A stretch of 64,000 nucleotides of DNA from Scatophagus argus (Eukaryota; Chordata; Actinopteri; Scatophagidae). The DNA lies in NCBI RefSeq assembly GCF_020382885.2, contig NC_058511.1, positions 1,235,001-1,299,000 of the forward strand, written 5' to 3'. The translations under genes and the position numbers were made by a program. Positions 13,061-25,129 of this stretch are shown piece by piece; within the stretch, counting starts at the first letter, position 1, and the number at the start of each line of letters is the position of its first letter. The notes under the pieces are model-generated. The model was not told the origin of the DNA. It made no database searches and worked only from the letters and a program-made list of their open reading frames with translations.

Positions 13061-13200
13061 GTTTATTCCATGATCCTCCGCAGATGATAGTGTTGCTCAT
13101 CGGCGACTCAGGCAGCAAACCGACTCTGAGTAGCTGCCTCTGCCTGACTGCTGCTGCTGCGACCCGCTGACTCGAAAGTTACCAGCGACGAGCCGCCTCG
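13030..13200 (-). promoter_or_regulatory. senp6: senp6 first exon, 5' leader and proximal promoter
   Basis: The minus-strand exon encodes [10 protein letters not shown] and ends at a GTAAGC donor. The junction with exon 2 gives FLQALGRSE, which matches human FLEALARSE. The leader above the ATG holds two short upstream ORFs (see findings). An ETS-type site, ACCGGAAGT, lies at 13203-13211. I see no TATA box, as expected for a housekeeping promoter. The transcription start is not resolved; somewhere near 13100-13200 is an estimate. Confidence 0.6.
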
Positions 13201-13571
13201 CTACCGGAAGTCTGAGACTGTTGGCTTCAAAATAAAAGCTCCAATTCAAGAGTGTGATAAAATGTTGTGTACTGTGCGGCGAGACATTTTTCATTGAAAA
13301 TTCATTGATGCAGGAACTATTGGGAACTTTCACCCAAGTAATAGTACCAATACCACATTGTAAGTAAACTCTACAAGTAAAAGTCTTGAATTGTAAAAGT
13401 ATGTAGCCTGGCATCTGCAAAATGTGCTATTCAAAGTTAAAAGTCGTGAGTGCAGTGAAGTGTCCCCTGTGACTGCTGTCCTGTCATATCTGACCTCAGA
13501 TCAGCTGACTGTGACTCCTGCATTAACCTAACAGCAGGATTTCACTGTAGCAGTTGCTTGAGCTGGAGCTC

Positions 13572-13862
13572 ATTTTGACTGCAGCTGATGATTCTTTTCA
13601 TTATGGATTCGTCTGCTGATTATTTCCTCCATTAATCCACTGATTGCTTGGCTTGTAAAACTTGTGGAATTGTGAGAAATGTGGTGACATCTTCACTCTG
13701 TTTTCACTTTATCACAAACACATTCAGATGGTTCAAATCATTCAGAGGAAAAGCAGAACAGAACCATCACATGTTTTAACAGGAAAAATGCTTGCCAATA
13801 AATTTTCTGTCAATTGACTGTTGACTGTTAATTGATTAATAGACTAATTCTTTCAGCTGGAC
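13572..13862. mobile_element. Decayed GATTAAT-rich inverted-repeat element
   Basis: The left end, GCAGCTGATGATTCTTTTCA, is mirrored at the right by GACTAATTCTTTCAGCTG, and both flanks are rich in GATTA/TTAAT words. This is the layout of a very common teleost non-autonomous repeat whose ends read like CAACTAACGATTATTTTCAT. Partial copies are at about 40463-40545 (plus) and 46418-46462 (minus). No coding content is seen. Confidence 0.6.
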
Positions 13863-15053
13863 TGCCAATGAACTTCATACATTTCGTGTGTAAAAATCAT
13901 AATTTGTGAAACAACTAAAGCTGTCACATAAACGTAGAGAAGTTAAAAGAACAATGTTTAACTCTGAACTGTAGAGGCACCAAAGGAAAAAGTGGCATGA
14001 AGATAAAAAAGTGAAGTACAAGTATTTCTTGTTTTTATTTATTGATTGATTTTACATGATTGTTTTTGTGCTGGGTTTTAATTGAATTAAATTAAAGCAA
14101 TCACATTATTTTACCGAACGGAAACATTTCTAAGGGACAAATCCAATCTGACACCCTCAGATGAACCATCAGACCATCACAGTTCCAGCTGATAGAAGTT
14201 TGTTCCTCTTTTTCTTCCTCTTTCACTTCAAACTTTTAAACTACACCTGGCTGGTTTAACAACACAGAGAAAACTAAAATACACAATGCAGGTGATCACT
14301 GCAGTACACAAGGACACGAAGGTCTGTGAAGTCAAACAAACAATAAAACTATCTGATTATATGGTCCACGTGAAAGGAAAGTATCGGAAAAAACAAACTA
14401 AACGAAACAAAGAAATCTAATTCAAATGTAAGACATCGTAACCGCTCTCTGTGTTTTATTGTGAAGGCCGTTTCCGGAACAGCGGTGATGTGTGTGAAAC
14501 TGGCAGCCTGCTGACCTCAGCTCCGTGCAGAGAGCTGGAGTTTGTACAGCACGACAACTTTTTATTCTGACAAGAATGAACAGCAGCTGAACAGACAGGA
14601 ACGAGCTGGATTGTACAGGAATATTCACTAAATACTCAGCCACAACACGCTCACCGTCACGGATTATCAACAAACACCGCGAGAGTTTAGAAACACCTCA
14701 CAGACAGAAAGGAACGTGTGGTGCTGATGTGATCGTTAATGAAGAGATGACGAGAAGAGCTGCTTGGAAATGAAGCCGGCAGTCAGCATCAGTATCACGC
14801 TGAGCCGACGTCATGTTATTACGTCACGGATGTGCTGACATCACAGCAGGCTGTTAAAAGCTCCAAACTTCCTCCAGCAACCTGCGCATCGGATTTATTT
14901 GTTCTAATGACAACACAACGCGCCTCCAAAGGAAGCCACGGAGTTTGTTTTTAACTTTACGTACTTTACGTTCTGTTACGACAGAGACGTCACACAACAC
15001 AGCGTCACGACCCCTTTGGATCTACAGCAGCTCGTCTCACACTTCCTGTCAGC
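13863..15053. other. senp6-filip1 intergenic DNA
   Basis: There is no supported gene here. A minus-strand AATAAA lies at 14455-14460, and could end a minus-strand transcript that includes the unassigned stretch at 15527-15707. The rest is unique-looking sequence without an obvious motif. Confidence 0.5.
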
Positions 15054-15320
15054 GTGTGTGTGAGTGAGTCTGTGTGTGTGTGAGTGTGTGTGTGTGAGTG
15101 AGTCTGTGTGTGTGTGTGAGTGTGTGTGTGTGTGTGTGAGTCTGTGTGTGTGTGAGTGTGTGTGAGTCTGTGTGTGTGTGTGAGTCTGTGTGTGTGTGTG
15201 TGAGTGTGTGTGAGTGTGTGTGAGAGTGTGTGTGTGTGTGTGAGTCTGTGTGTGTGTGTGAGTGTGTGTGAGAGTGTGTGTGTGTGTGTGAGTCTGTGTG
15301 TGTGTGTGAGTGTGTGTGAG
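15054..15320. repeat. TGTGTGAG/TCTG minisatellite
   Basis: About 267 bp built from TG dinucleotides interrupted in a loose rhythm by GAG and TCTG, giving 8-20 bp higher-order units. Long reading frames across it (Thr-His or Cys-Val repeats) are artefacts of the repeat. Confidence 0.95.
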
Positions 15321-15385
15321 CTGTTTTGGCCTCAGCTCTTTGTTTTATGAATTGATGTGGGTTAGGGTTAGCTTGCTGACTGGGC

Positions 15386-15386
<1 letters not shown>

Positions 15387-15426
<40 letters not shown>

Positions 15427-15428
15427 AC
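15387..15428. repeat. CA dinucleotide repeat
   Basis: A nearly pure CA tract, complementary in sense to the TG minisatellite about 70 bp to its left. The pair could fold or recombine as an inverted repeat. Confidence 0.95.
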
Positions 15429-16170
15429 TGACGGGCAGCAAAGCTGACCGTCAGTGTGTGTGTGTCTGCTGAAGCTGCGTGTCGGCTCAGACTCCCGCCT
15501 GCTTTGAGGACCAAACGTTGTTGTGTTCACAGGCGTGGAGGACTCAGTTGGTGTTTGAGGGCTCGTCTGGCCGGACGGTCGGGACAGCAGGTCCGACAGC
15601 AGGTCCGAGTCCGGGTCTTCCCCTGCGGCTGAAGAACGATGAGTAAAGAGGAGCGGCAGAGCGCGAACACCCTGCGCCTCCACGGCCGAGCTGCACGGCT
15701 GCTGAACTGTGCAGACACAACAGGAAACTTTCAGCTCAAGTATTTGCATTGATCAGGTTCTTAAAATGCATTCATTTGTTTTCACAAAGTTACTGAATTT
15801 CTATATTCTGTGCACAATAATTAGTTGTTAGTTCCAGTTAAACAACTGGACATCTGCTTTCTTTTTTCTTACAAGCGGCTGCAGTGAGACAAAAGATAAA
15901 AAATAAAAATGTGCTGCCTTGATCCAAAATGAAGCATTTTGTGTTTTTAAAGACAACAGCTGGGATCAAATGTTTGAGTTTGAAGTTTGATTTCCAATTT
16001 TCCATTAAAACCATTAAAAAGTAAATGAATTCAGACTCCACACATTTGGTCACGTTTGCCAACTTAAAACCTCCACTAGAGTTTGGAGTAAAGAAGTGTA
16101 GCTTTGAGGAAAAACACAACCTCCTAAACTAAAGTAAAGCAATAACACAACTAATGCAAACCTCATCAAA

Positions 16171-16288
16171 CCGAGCCGAGCCGAGCCGAGCTGAGCCCAG
16201 CTGAGCCCAGCTGAACCCAGCCCAGCCCAGCCCAGCCCAGCCCAGCCCAGCCCAGCTGAGCCCGGCTGAGCCAAGCCTCGCTGAGCCC
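16171..16288. repeat. Pentanucleotide array AGCCG/AGCCC with CAGCTG units
   Basis: About 23 units of five bases. The left part is CGAGC-type, the middle is a CCCAG run, and CAGCTGAGCC variants occur on both sides. It ends about 125 bp before a MEF2/TATA-like sequence and the predicted first exon of filip1. The CAGCTG units are E-box cores. Confidence 0.9.
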
Positions 16289-16412
16289 CTGGCTGTGAGC
16301 AGAGGGAGGAGTGGCCACGCTGCTGGACTGGCTCATAGTTCAGCTGTTGGTGGTTTGTTAAAGCCTCAGTCAGGCAGTCGGCTCAGCTGCTAACACAGAC
16401 TGAGAGCACAGG

Positions 16413-16661
16413 TTAAATATAGAGCCGAGTGTCAGCGCTGAGCAGAGACAAGCCGGACTTCACCACAGCTGGAAGTCTGTCGTCCTGAGGGCTCACAGAC
16501 CAGAACCCAGAGAGGACGAAGCTTCGCTTAGCTGCTCTGTGGCCGCGGAGGACAGAAGATATTTCAGAGACCGTCAGCGCCGTGATGTTCTGTCTGTTCT
16601 GTCTGTGAACTCATCGGCGAGGACTGACCAGCTGGGACACCTCAGAGGAGCTGGGAGCAGG
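16413..16661 (+). promoter_or_regulatory. filip1: Predicted filip1 promoter and non-coding first exon
   Basis: TTAAATATAG at 16413-16422 fits the MEF2 consensus YTAWWWWTAR exactly and could also act as a TATA box. About 220 bp of GC-richer leader without a long ORF follows and ends GGGAGCAG before GTAGGA at 16662, a fair splice donor. It lies upstream of the filip1 coding exons on the same strand. FILIP1 genes have non-coding leader exons and a long first intron. The assignment is inferred; no transcript was seen. Confidence 0.45.
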
Positions 16662-18448
16662 TAGGACATCACAAACAGGTGTCTGTTTTTAAAAGTTTGG
16701 ACAAGCGGTCACATGTCTCATGATGCTGAATTAAGATGCCTCCTGCATTTTGTAGAGGAGCCCCAAGTTAAACTCTGAAGGACTTGATTATGTGACACGT
16801 TCCTACACAAAGCTGTGCTCAGTCACACTGTGCAGTGAGCAGCAGCCGCAGCAGTTTGTACATACAGGCTCTCTCTACGAAACCCGCGACCATCCGGTAA
16901 CCCTCGGGTCAGCGAAGGGGAAACCCCACCAAAGAGGAGAAACCTCAGGAAGGGCAGCAGAGGATTCAACAGAAGCAGCAGCAGCACAGTGTGCTGAATA
17001 AACAAACACATCAAGTCACGTAGAAACAAAGTGTGACCATCTTGGGCAAGACGTGGACGAGTTACTGGAATGAAGGTCCACCCTGAAGAGCGAGGCTGAG
17101 TGCGTTGTGACTCATGAATGAAGCGGCTGCAGGACTTATGGCTCCCTTCATTCACGGCCCACTAAGTGAAGTCACAGGAAGCAGCGGCCGTTCGTTTCAT
17201 AGATCTGTTAGCAGAGAGCTCAAAGCTCGGCCCCCGGGGGCCCAGGGGCTCTCGGCCGTACGAACAGAGAGGAGATGAGTCAGCAGCCCGACGAGCCTTT
17301 GTTAACGTGAGAAGGTACAACAGTGACCACGAGATCCTGCTGTGGTCCGCTGACGTCTGCTGCAAGAATCAAACCGGTGACACCTCATCGTCAGGACGAC
17401 GGGTCACCTTCTGTCTGTCCCCGGGTGACGGGTCGCAGTCTGTCTGCTGTCACAGTCTGTCTCTGGAAAATGTGCCTCATTTGCTCCATGTTAAATTAAA
17501 GCAACAAACAGAGGGGCTCTTCCTCGACCTCCTCTGTGTTATCGTACCCAGCATGCTTTGCCCTGCCCAGACCCCGTGGGATCTTTCTCTCCATTAATAG
17601 CCTTTTTTTCCACTGTTGTTCTTTACAAGCCCTCTGACATTAGAAACGGGGATGTGATGCTTCACAGACAGCTTTGCTGTTTATGTGAAGATGAAACGTG
17701 TGCGTGAGCGTGTTCGTTTGCCTGCTCTGTCGGTCAGCAGGGCGCGTCAAGCTGAAGTTTATCATCAGGTTTCTGTAAAACGTGCTGGACAGACCGGCTG
17801 CAGGCCAGGCGACCACTGATTAGGTTCTGGTGATGATCCAGATCCTTACGGGGTGTTGAAAGAGTCAAACTACCACGATGACAGAAATGATGTGTTTGGG
17901 TGTATCGAACGGTTTGCGTTTCCATGGCAGCACTGATGACGACTCATCACTCTCTCACCTTTGAACCGTCTTTACACCAGCAGCAAAGACTCCTCCCCAT
18001 CAGAGTGGAAACCCTCACGATCTGATTGATTTGAAAACTCTTGGAAAGTTTAGAAGGTGTGGGTTAAACAGGAAGTGAGGAGGATCCTGCTAATTTTATA
18101 TGCAGGAACCTTTTGGGCTTCATGTGCCACTGAGCAGCTTTCATGTGTCCAGACTGTCCTTTAATGCATCCATGGGTCAGTTTCCTGGTGAGCTGTTGTT
18201 CCACTGTGAGCCCCCAGAGCAGCTTCAGGTCTGAAGTCGACTGGAGGGATGACGGGATGGGTTGAGATCTGGCGAGGGTCATAACGACTTGCCGTTGTCT
18301 CTGCCTCATCACCTCCCCAGTTACAGCAGCTTCCTGCGAGTGTTTGCCTTCAGTCAGATGAAGCCCAAGACAGCCCAAGGTCAGCTGATAAGACGGGAAC
18401 CATGAGATCACTGGGCTAATTCAGCTCAGTAATCTGTGTGGGAGGTTT

Positions 18449-18475
18449 GGGGTGGTGGGGGGTGGTGGGGTGGGG
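18449..18475 (+). other. G-quadruplex-forming tract
   Basis: Four runs of at least four G (18449-18452, 18457-18462, 18467-18470, 18472-18475) are separated by loops of one to four bases. This meets the usual G4 pattern on the plus strand, the coding strand of filip1 intron 1. Confidence 0.7.
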
Positions 18476-19421
18476 TTTTGTCCGGCAGCGTCTGCCGGCG
18501 TGTTTGGTTTCATAACAGCGACTGCTGTTCCCATGACAGCATAACTGGGTTTGTTTGGGTACAGTTCTGTGTTCCACACAGGGCATTTCAAACAACTGAT
18601 AACATCTTGATGGATTACTGTGGCAAAGTGATGTTGGATTGTTCAGCTCCGGATCCCCAAAAGGCCGTAACATGAGAGAAACACGGACAGCCGGGGGTCT
18701 CGGTGCTTATTTGATGAATGCTATATTTTCTGTCAGATTAAAGCCCGGCCACGCTGTACCCTCCACCTGGTTTTCGACTTTGATCCACATTCAATATTTT
18801 TCTTCCAGCAAACTTTTGACCACGCTGTCAGCTCCTGTACTTGGACTGCTTCATCCGTCTGTTGCCTGCTGCGAGCCCCGGCCGTCAGCTGATGCAGCTC
18901 CATCCAGCCACTCGTAAGCCGCCTCTCCATCGAGCTCGCCGAGCTGCTCGCTCTTGTTTTGGCTCGGTTTCTGTCGCTCCTCCTCTTCTCCTGCTTCGCC
19001 ACCTGTGCCATCAGGCCTCTTTTGCTTTTGTTGATTTCCACTTTAGTTAGCACCGATTAATCAAGCCAAGGTGCTGAGTTTGACTTTAAGCTTGAATCGA
19101 TGAGATTGTTGTCAGGTCGCCGCTGATGTTCGTTCTTTGCTGTCACACTGAGCCTGCTCAGTGACATGAGAGATTTCATTGTCTTTTCTGTCTGTATTGC
19201 TGTGATGCTCTGTGATGGCGATGATGGGAGTCACCTCTGAGGTCACTTATGGGACGGTCCCAGCTTGTTCTGCTCTCATGAGTCATTTCAGTGATGGCTA
19301 AGTCACCGGCGGGCTGACCACCAACCGCTTGAGATTCATCAGCACTCAGGAGCTAAATGGCTTGTAAAAATGCAAACTGAGCGGCAGTCAACCCTTTTTT
19401 GTGCTCTCTACACGCTCTCTC

Positions 19422-19468
19422 CCTCCTCACCCGCTCCTCACCCCCTCCTCACCCCCTCCTCACCCGCT
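19422..19468. repeat. 11-bp tandem repeat, CTCCTCACCCC type
   Basis: About four copies of CTCCTCACCCC or CTCCTCACCCG. It is a pure pyrimidine/C-rich tract in filip1 intron 1. Confidence 0.85.
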
Positions 19469-22400
19469 CTTTTCACTCCCAGAGTTTATGAGGGAAGTGA
19501 CTTCATGCTCCTTCCATTTGAAAGGCATGTGAGACTTGGCTGTTGGTCGGCTGCTCGTTGGGAATGATGTCAGCTTTCTGGACTGGTCACTGCTGATTAC
19601 AGCTCCTGCTCAAACCGCTGAACGTCCCCTGGTGACTGACAAAGAATGTGTTGCAATTTGGAGGGTTAAAGTCACCCTGGTTGGGAGCGTGTGGGACTCT
19701 GCTTTAGATTTCCCTCAGCTAATTTAAGGTGTCGTGATGACGGCGTCTGTTTGTTAAGGACATGGGAACAAAGTTAGCCATGAAATCCCACTCAAAGGCA
19801 CAAAGTTCTCCTTTTAAGCAGAACTCCGTTAAACAGCCAGTGTACGTTGACTTTAACGGCTTAAACAGACGATTAAACATTTGTTTGCTGTCAAATGTCT
19901 GAATGCCGATGAACATTTTCACCTTGAATCCGAAGCTTCAGTGTGCTCGTGCATGCAAGCGTTTGTCATAATTCCATAAAGGCTCAGGTGACAGGATGGA
20001 CGAGCAAAGATGAAATACCTTCGCTTCCTTTTTACACCAGTAGGCCAACGTTTTGCAGGGAACTTAATTGCTTCCTTGATTATGTCGACAAAATGATGAC
20101 TTGAGGAATGATTCTAGTTTTGGTCAAAGAAACAGAAATGTAAACCGCTAAGTAAAAGGAGTAACTGCATTTACGTCACACAGCTTATGTCTAAAGCACA
20201 GGTTTACAAAGGATTACAGCTCTCTGAAACGGCCTGTCTGCAGAGCCTGTGGACCTCTTGGTTTAACAGCTAAGTTTGCTGCATGTGTGACTTCTGTTTG
20301 TGTGGCAGCCCTGCTGCTCGCTCACCTGTGGAGCCCTCAGACCCCCACAGCTGCTGAGGGCAGGTTAGATGCTGCATATGAACCTAAAAAAGGTACAGTT
20401 ATAAAAAAAAAGGTAACTTAGAAGAACTCAGACTTGTTTGAAAGTTTCAAACTCTTTCCAGCTGTCAGAAAGTGCAAAGACGTGCCGAGTACAGCACGAA
20501 GGCTGCAATCTGGACTTAAATGTTTACAGACCTCGACATGCTGCAGTCGGTGATGAAACATTTAAATAATATCAATCTTTCTTTGTTTTAACACTGAAAC
20601 GTGGACTCAGGTGGAGAGGAAACATTATGGGCAGCAGCATCGCTCCCACCACCCGCACACCACCCTCATCGGGACCAAAGCTCTGCTCATTACAGATCAC
20701 TGCTGAGGAAAACAAGTCGTCACAGTCTGCTTTCAGCTCCACAATAAATCATAACAAGTAACGTGAAATTTAATGGAGGAACAACGCAAAGCCTTCCAGC
20801 CTCTGGAGCAGGTAGTCGAGATAATAATTGTCCTATTTTCACGTCGCTGTGACGAGCTAAAGATGCTGACGTGAGCCTGTAGTGACATTTGAGCCCTGAC
20901 TGTAAGTGTCACTATTTCAGGCTCGGGCGCTCGATAGCCTGATATTAAGTCGAGTGCTGTGCGGTGTGTTGCAGCCTGCCATGTCGAGTGGTTTTTCTGT
21001 GGATTCTTAGCTGCCAGGACAAAACGCTGATGCAAGAAGCTGCGGCCGTCAGTCTTCACACGCAGCCTGGTGCAGCAGATCCTGCAGGCCGTCACAGTAT
21101 TTTTGGTAAATTCAGGTGAATGTGCACCCCAAGAACCAAATGTGCACTGACCGATGCAAAGTGAAGACCCGTGTGTGACTTCGTCCTGACTGGTTGTCTT
21201 TGACAGCGTTTCCTGGGACATTCAAGGAGGAGCTCTGAAGTTCATCTCTACTGACAGGTGAAACCTTCGTCAAGTCAAACCTTTGACATGCTGAATGTTT
21301 TTCTGGGGTTAGATGTTCAATGGTCCCGGAGTGTGTGTCAGAGGACACTTCTTACATTTTGTGTTGAGGAAATTCAGTATCCTGAGCGAATTTCCTCATT
21401 TTAACGCCATGAGAATAAATAAATCAACTGCTATCAGCTCTTGGCAGTTTGTCTGCTTTGTGGCTTCGCTGTCAGGATTATTTGACCCTTGAGGGGAGAA
21501 CAGCAGTCACGCAATTACTTTGGTATGTACAGATGACAAGATAATGAAGCCATGACCTTGACATAATGGGAGTAAAAAACAGTTCCCAGTTAGGTCTGCA
21601 TGACATCATCACAAAACTTCTTTCAGCCAGCTTCACTCTTCGTTTGATTACACCAAGATGAAAAGGGAGTGAATGTTCGTAATGTAATTGTTGTTTGGAT
21701 CTGCTAGACTTTTTTACGCTGGAAGGCCCTCAGTGGTTCTAACGTTCAAGCTGTTGATTTCACTGATGGTTACAAATCAAAGTGAGGACGGGTGTTAATG
21801 ACTCAGTTTCCCTTTTGTAAATGACTTGAGAAACAGCAGCTCACAGCAGAGGGTCCGTTTAGTAGCTGTTCTGGAGTGTTCCTTCATATCACACGGTCTT
21901 AATCTTGTTTACTTCACTTCATCTTTGTCTGACTGGTTTACGTTGTGTGACTTAGCTGTGGTAAAGTATATTATTATGAAATTATTTACTCTTTCTGTTC
22001 TTTCATTATCACAGCACGATCAGCTGCCTGCAGTTGTTCCATGTTGCTGTCATGGCTGCTTGTCTTATTTCAATCCTGAGAGAGTGAAGCTCAGGTTGTT
22101 TGCTGTCTTGTCATGTTAATGTTGATGTGAGAAGGTAGATTAAAGGCTAACTGTGGCCTGCTGGTCCCCCACAGGGAGTCACTGGGGAAGAATTCAGGCC
22201 TCCGATGACGTCCGTCCAATCTAAAACCAGTGAAACACTTTAATCCACATTCCCCAGGTTTAAGTGTATTTACACCAGTAAACACATTTAAAGCTGTGAC
22301 TCTTTAAATGGCACTTTGACCAGTGAAACTGAAGTGTGACGTGCTGTAACAAAGTTTGCTCAGAAAGCACAGGTTTCCACCCTGATTTCTGTCAGCACTC

Positions 22401-23097
22401 GCACTGTTTTACAAGCTGAGCTGGATAGAAATAAACCTCCAAACAGCTGGTGGCGTCCCGCCATCTGAGCTCAGGGAGCAGACTAACCTCTGGCTGGTGG
22501 CTGGGGGAGGCTTCCCATTAAAACTGTTTCTTCTCACTGTGCCAACGGGGTTTCTTCTCATTTTCTGTTTTTAATTCATGTAATTTTATTGGCTGTGAAT
22601 GGCAGGACCTAACTTGACCAGAAGGTTTTCACATATGGGGAACTCAAGTTTTGTTGATGAATGTTGTAGCTGCTTCTCAAAGTCAAGGACGCTTCCTTGG
22701 TAGGTTGGGTTCTCCCACATCAGCTCCTACAGAAGCCAGGCAAGACTCCTTCTTAACACATTTTTAAAAGACAGCAGAACAGCAAACAGCAGCTGGTGGC
22801 AATAACTGGGAGGGCTGGGAGGGAGCAGAAGACATGTTCATAGGATGGTGGGTTCCCTCGGCTCACAAGAGTCAGTGTTTTGTTTGAAGGATCCTGGACA
22901 CTGGAACAGTCCTTCAGAGGTGTTCATTACAGATCCTTCCTTTGACTTTGAGACGCACCTATCGACTGCGTCATAAGGTGGGATGATGTCATGTTTCTAT
23001 GAAAACAACCAGCAGCTTAAATGAGTTCAATTTTGGATTTTGAGTCAAATTTGGATAAATTCTGTAACTATTGCTACAACTTTGTAAAATTTGCTGT

Positions 23098-23116
23098 GGG
23101 TTAGGGTTAGGGTTAA
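23098..23116 (+). repeat. Short interstitial telomere-like repeat
   Basis: Three TTAGGG units in tandem followed by TTAAC. A shorter two-unit copy is at about 15358-15371. Copies this short are common by chance or through repair and do not imply a telomere. Confidence 0.7.
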
Positions 23117-25129
23117 CAACAAGCCTACGGTGGGTATTGTAGTATTAGCACATAGCTATTGGAAAAACATGATTTCTCATTAGCAAGTTTGAAAGAATTA
23201 AAACTGGTGGTTATCACATAAACCTGTAAGTCTGTTTCACTGTTTCTGTGTTCAACATCATGAAAAGAGGATTTTCAGATGGGAATGCAGTGAAGTGGAG
23301 TGGGCAGGTGGTGGTGTTTAAGAGGGTTGCTATGGCATCATCAGTGATCTGATGTACAGGCTTTATTCATTTATATTTATTTAGATTATACTCAGCGTTT
23401 CCCCCTGCTGTCTCAGCCTACACTTGGCTTGAGCAGGCTGGACTGAAAATGCAAAGAAATCAAAATCGGCCCAGCAGACCTTATTTTTTTAATATTACAC
23501 AATTTTAGAAAATATCACAAAGTTACAGTAATTGTTTGTCTTTAATTTATCCTGGTGCAGTTTAGTAAACTTTAGATGTAGGTGGTGTGCTGGTTTCTAT
23601 TTGAGGACAGTCTGAGAAGAAATAAGGATTTTAAACCAGTGAAATGTGTGGGTCACAGGCATTCAGTGAGTAATGAAATCTGTGATTGAAATCTAACAAA
23701 TCATGCTTTGAATTTGCAGAATTACTAAACAGTGTACTAATAAGAGGGGTTTATTTGTTTTGGCTCTGCTGGAAAGTTATTCTATAGTGGACTCCTGCCT
23801 CTGAGAACTTTGTATCTAAATCCCTCCTGCATTACTCCCCCCCGAGTCAACTGCAGCCCAGTACTCCTTCAAACCTCCCGTCGAAGCTGATCGTTCCCAT
23901 TTATAGTCATTTTTGAATCTGCATGTTTAAATCACGTTACACATGAAAAGCTCAAAGTCTGAGGAACTACAGGGTTGGGCTGGTGAACGTGGACGGTTGC
24001 CAAGACACACTGCAGGGATCTCTGCACAGTTACATTAAAGTCAACTTTTATTAGACGTCATATTAATCATCACATTTTAAGGCTGGGTACAGTTTCAAAC
24101 CATTAACGACAGAAAAATACCATTAACCACGGTTAGAGGCCTGCTGCCTTTACATTTCCAACTTTCTGAGCCTTTCTTTAATGTGACGTATTTCATCTTG
24201 AAACAGGACGTTTGGTTGGGACATAACGCAGGTAAACCAAAGGGATATGAGTTAGCAAGAGAGAGGGAGCAAGTTTACATACAGCAAAACCTCCAATAAG
24301 AAGTAAAAAGTAAAGCAAAATAAGAGACAAATACAGTCCACTGCAGCACCATGCAGACAACAGAGCCCAGTCTTGTTCCCAGAAAACAGTTTTGATAGTT
24401 TTGAGCAGCAGTCCTACTTTTAGCCAGCTAATTGTCACCAGTGCTAACACATAGCACAATAAATGTGAGTCAGCTATGGCAGAGGTCATCTGGGTTCCAA
24501 CCCCGAGATAACGAGCAGGGAATGATGGAACTGAAGGGGACAGTCTAATACTGCAGATCATGCTGTCCTTAGGGGAGTCAGAGAGGAAGAAACAATTGCC
24601 AACCACAGAGACCAGAAATATCATTACAATATGAGCTGATGGGAAGAAACACGAGCCAGTGACTGCTTATTTACTGCTGTGGTGTTTTTAACACGGGGAC
24701 TGACCGTATGTCACCTCCTAACAACTGCTGAGGCTTTTTAAGCTAGCATGATACATCGACTGTTTATTTGCAACAAGTGGTGTCGTGGACGAGTGTGAGA
24801 GTGAGAGAAGCAAAATGGAGGTTCAGGCTTGGGATTGCTGATGGATCACAAAGTGATAGCCCTGAAGTATTCCCCTGTTGGACCCTAAAAATACCCCCCT
24901 TTAAAATTTCACCAAACAAACAGCTGCATCTGCTGCACAGATAGAGGCGGAGGACAGCGATCCGGTGTCAGTGTTTGGACAGTTGAAGGGACGATTGACG
25001 GTCCTTTCTTTCACCAACAGAAACCTTTTGTCAATCTGGTTAAAACAGACTTGGTCCAATGTTGGTCTGCTTCTGGTGTCAACTGGAAAAACTGGGCAGG
25101 TACTCTGAAGCTGTCATAAGTGTGCAGGT

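Noticed and set aside
15054..15320. CRISPR-like regular spacing of repeats
   Set aside because: Units are short, low-complexity TG-rich words with no unique spacers, and the genome is eukaryotic.
15049..15441. Thr-His/Cys-Val repeat ORFs
   Set aside because: Produced by the TG/CA minisatellite.
17166..17597. 143-codon plus-strand ORF just after the predicted filip1 first exon
   Set aside because: No recognisable domain; not in phase with the filip1 exons.
20733..21221. 162-codon minus-strand ORF in filip1 intron 1
   Set aside because: No recognisable motif; composition like surrounding intron.
23098..23116. Telomere or chromosome-end signal
   Set aside because: Only three TTAGGG units inside an intron.
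24193..24624. 143-codon hydrophobic minus-strand ORF that could look like a membrane protein
   Set aside because: No family resemblance and no promoter or splice context. Hydrophobicity arises from AT-rich intron sequence read antisense.
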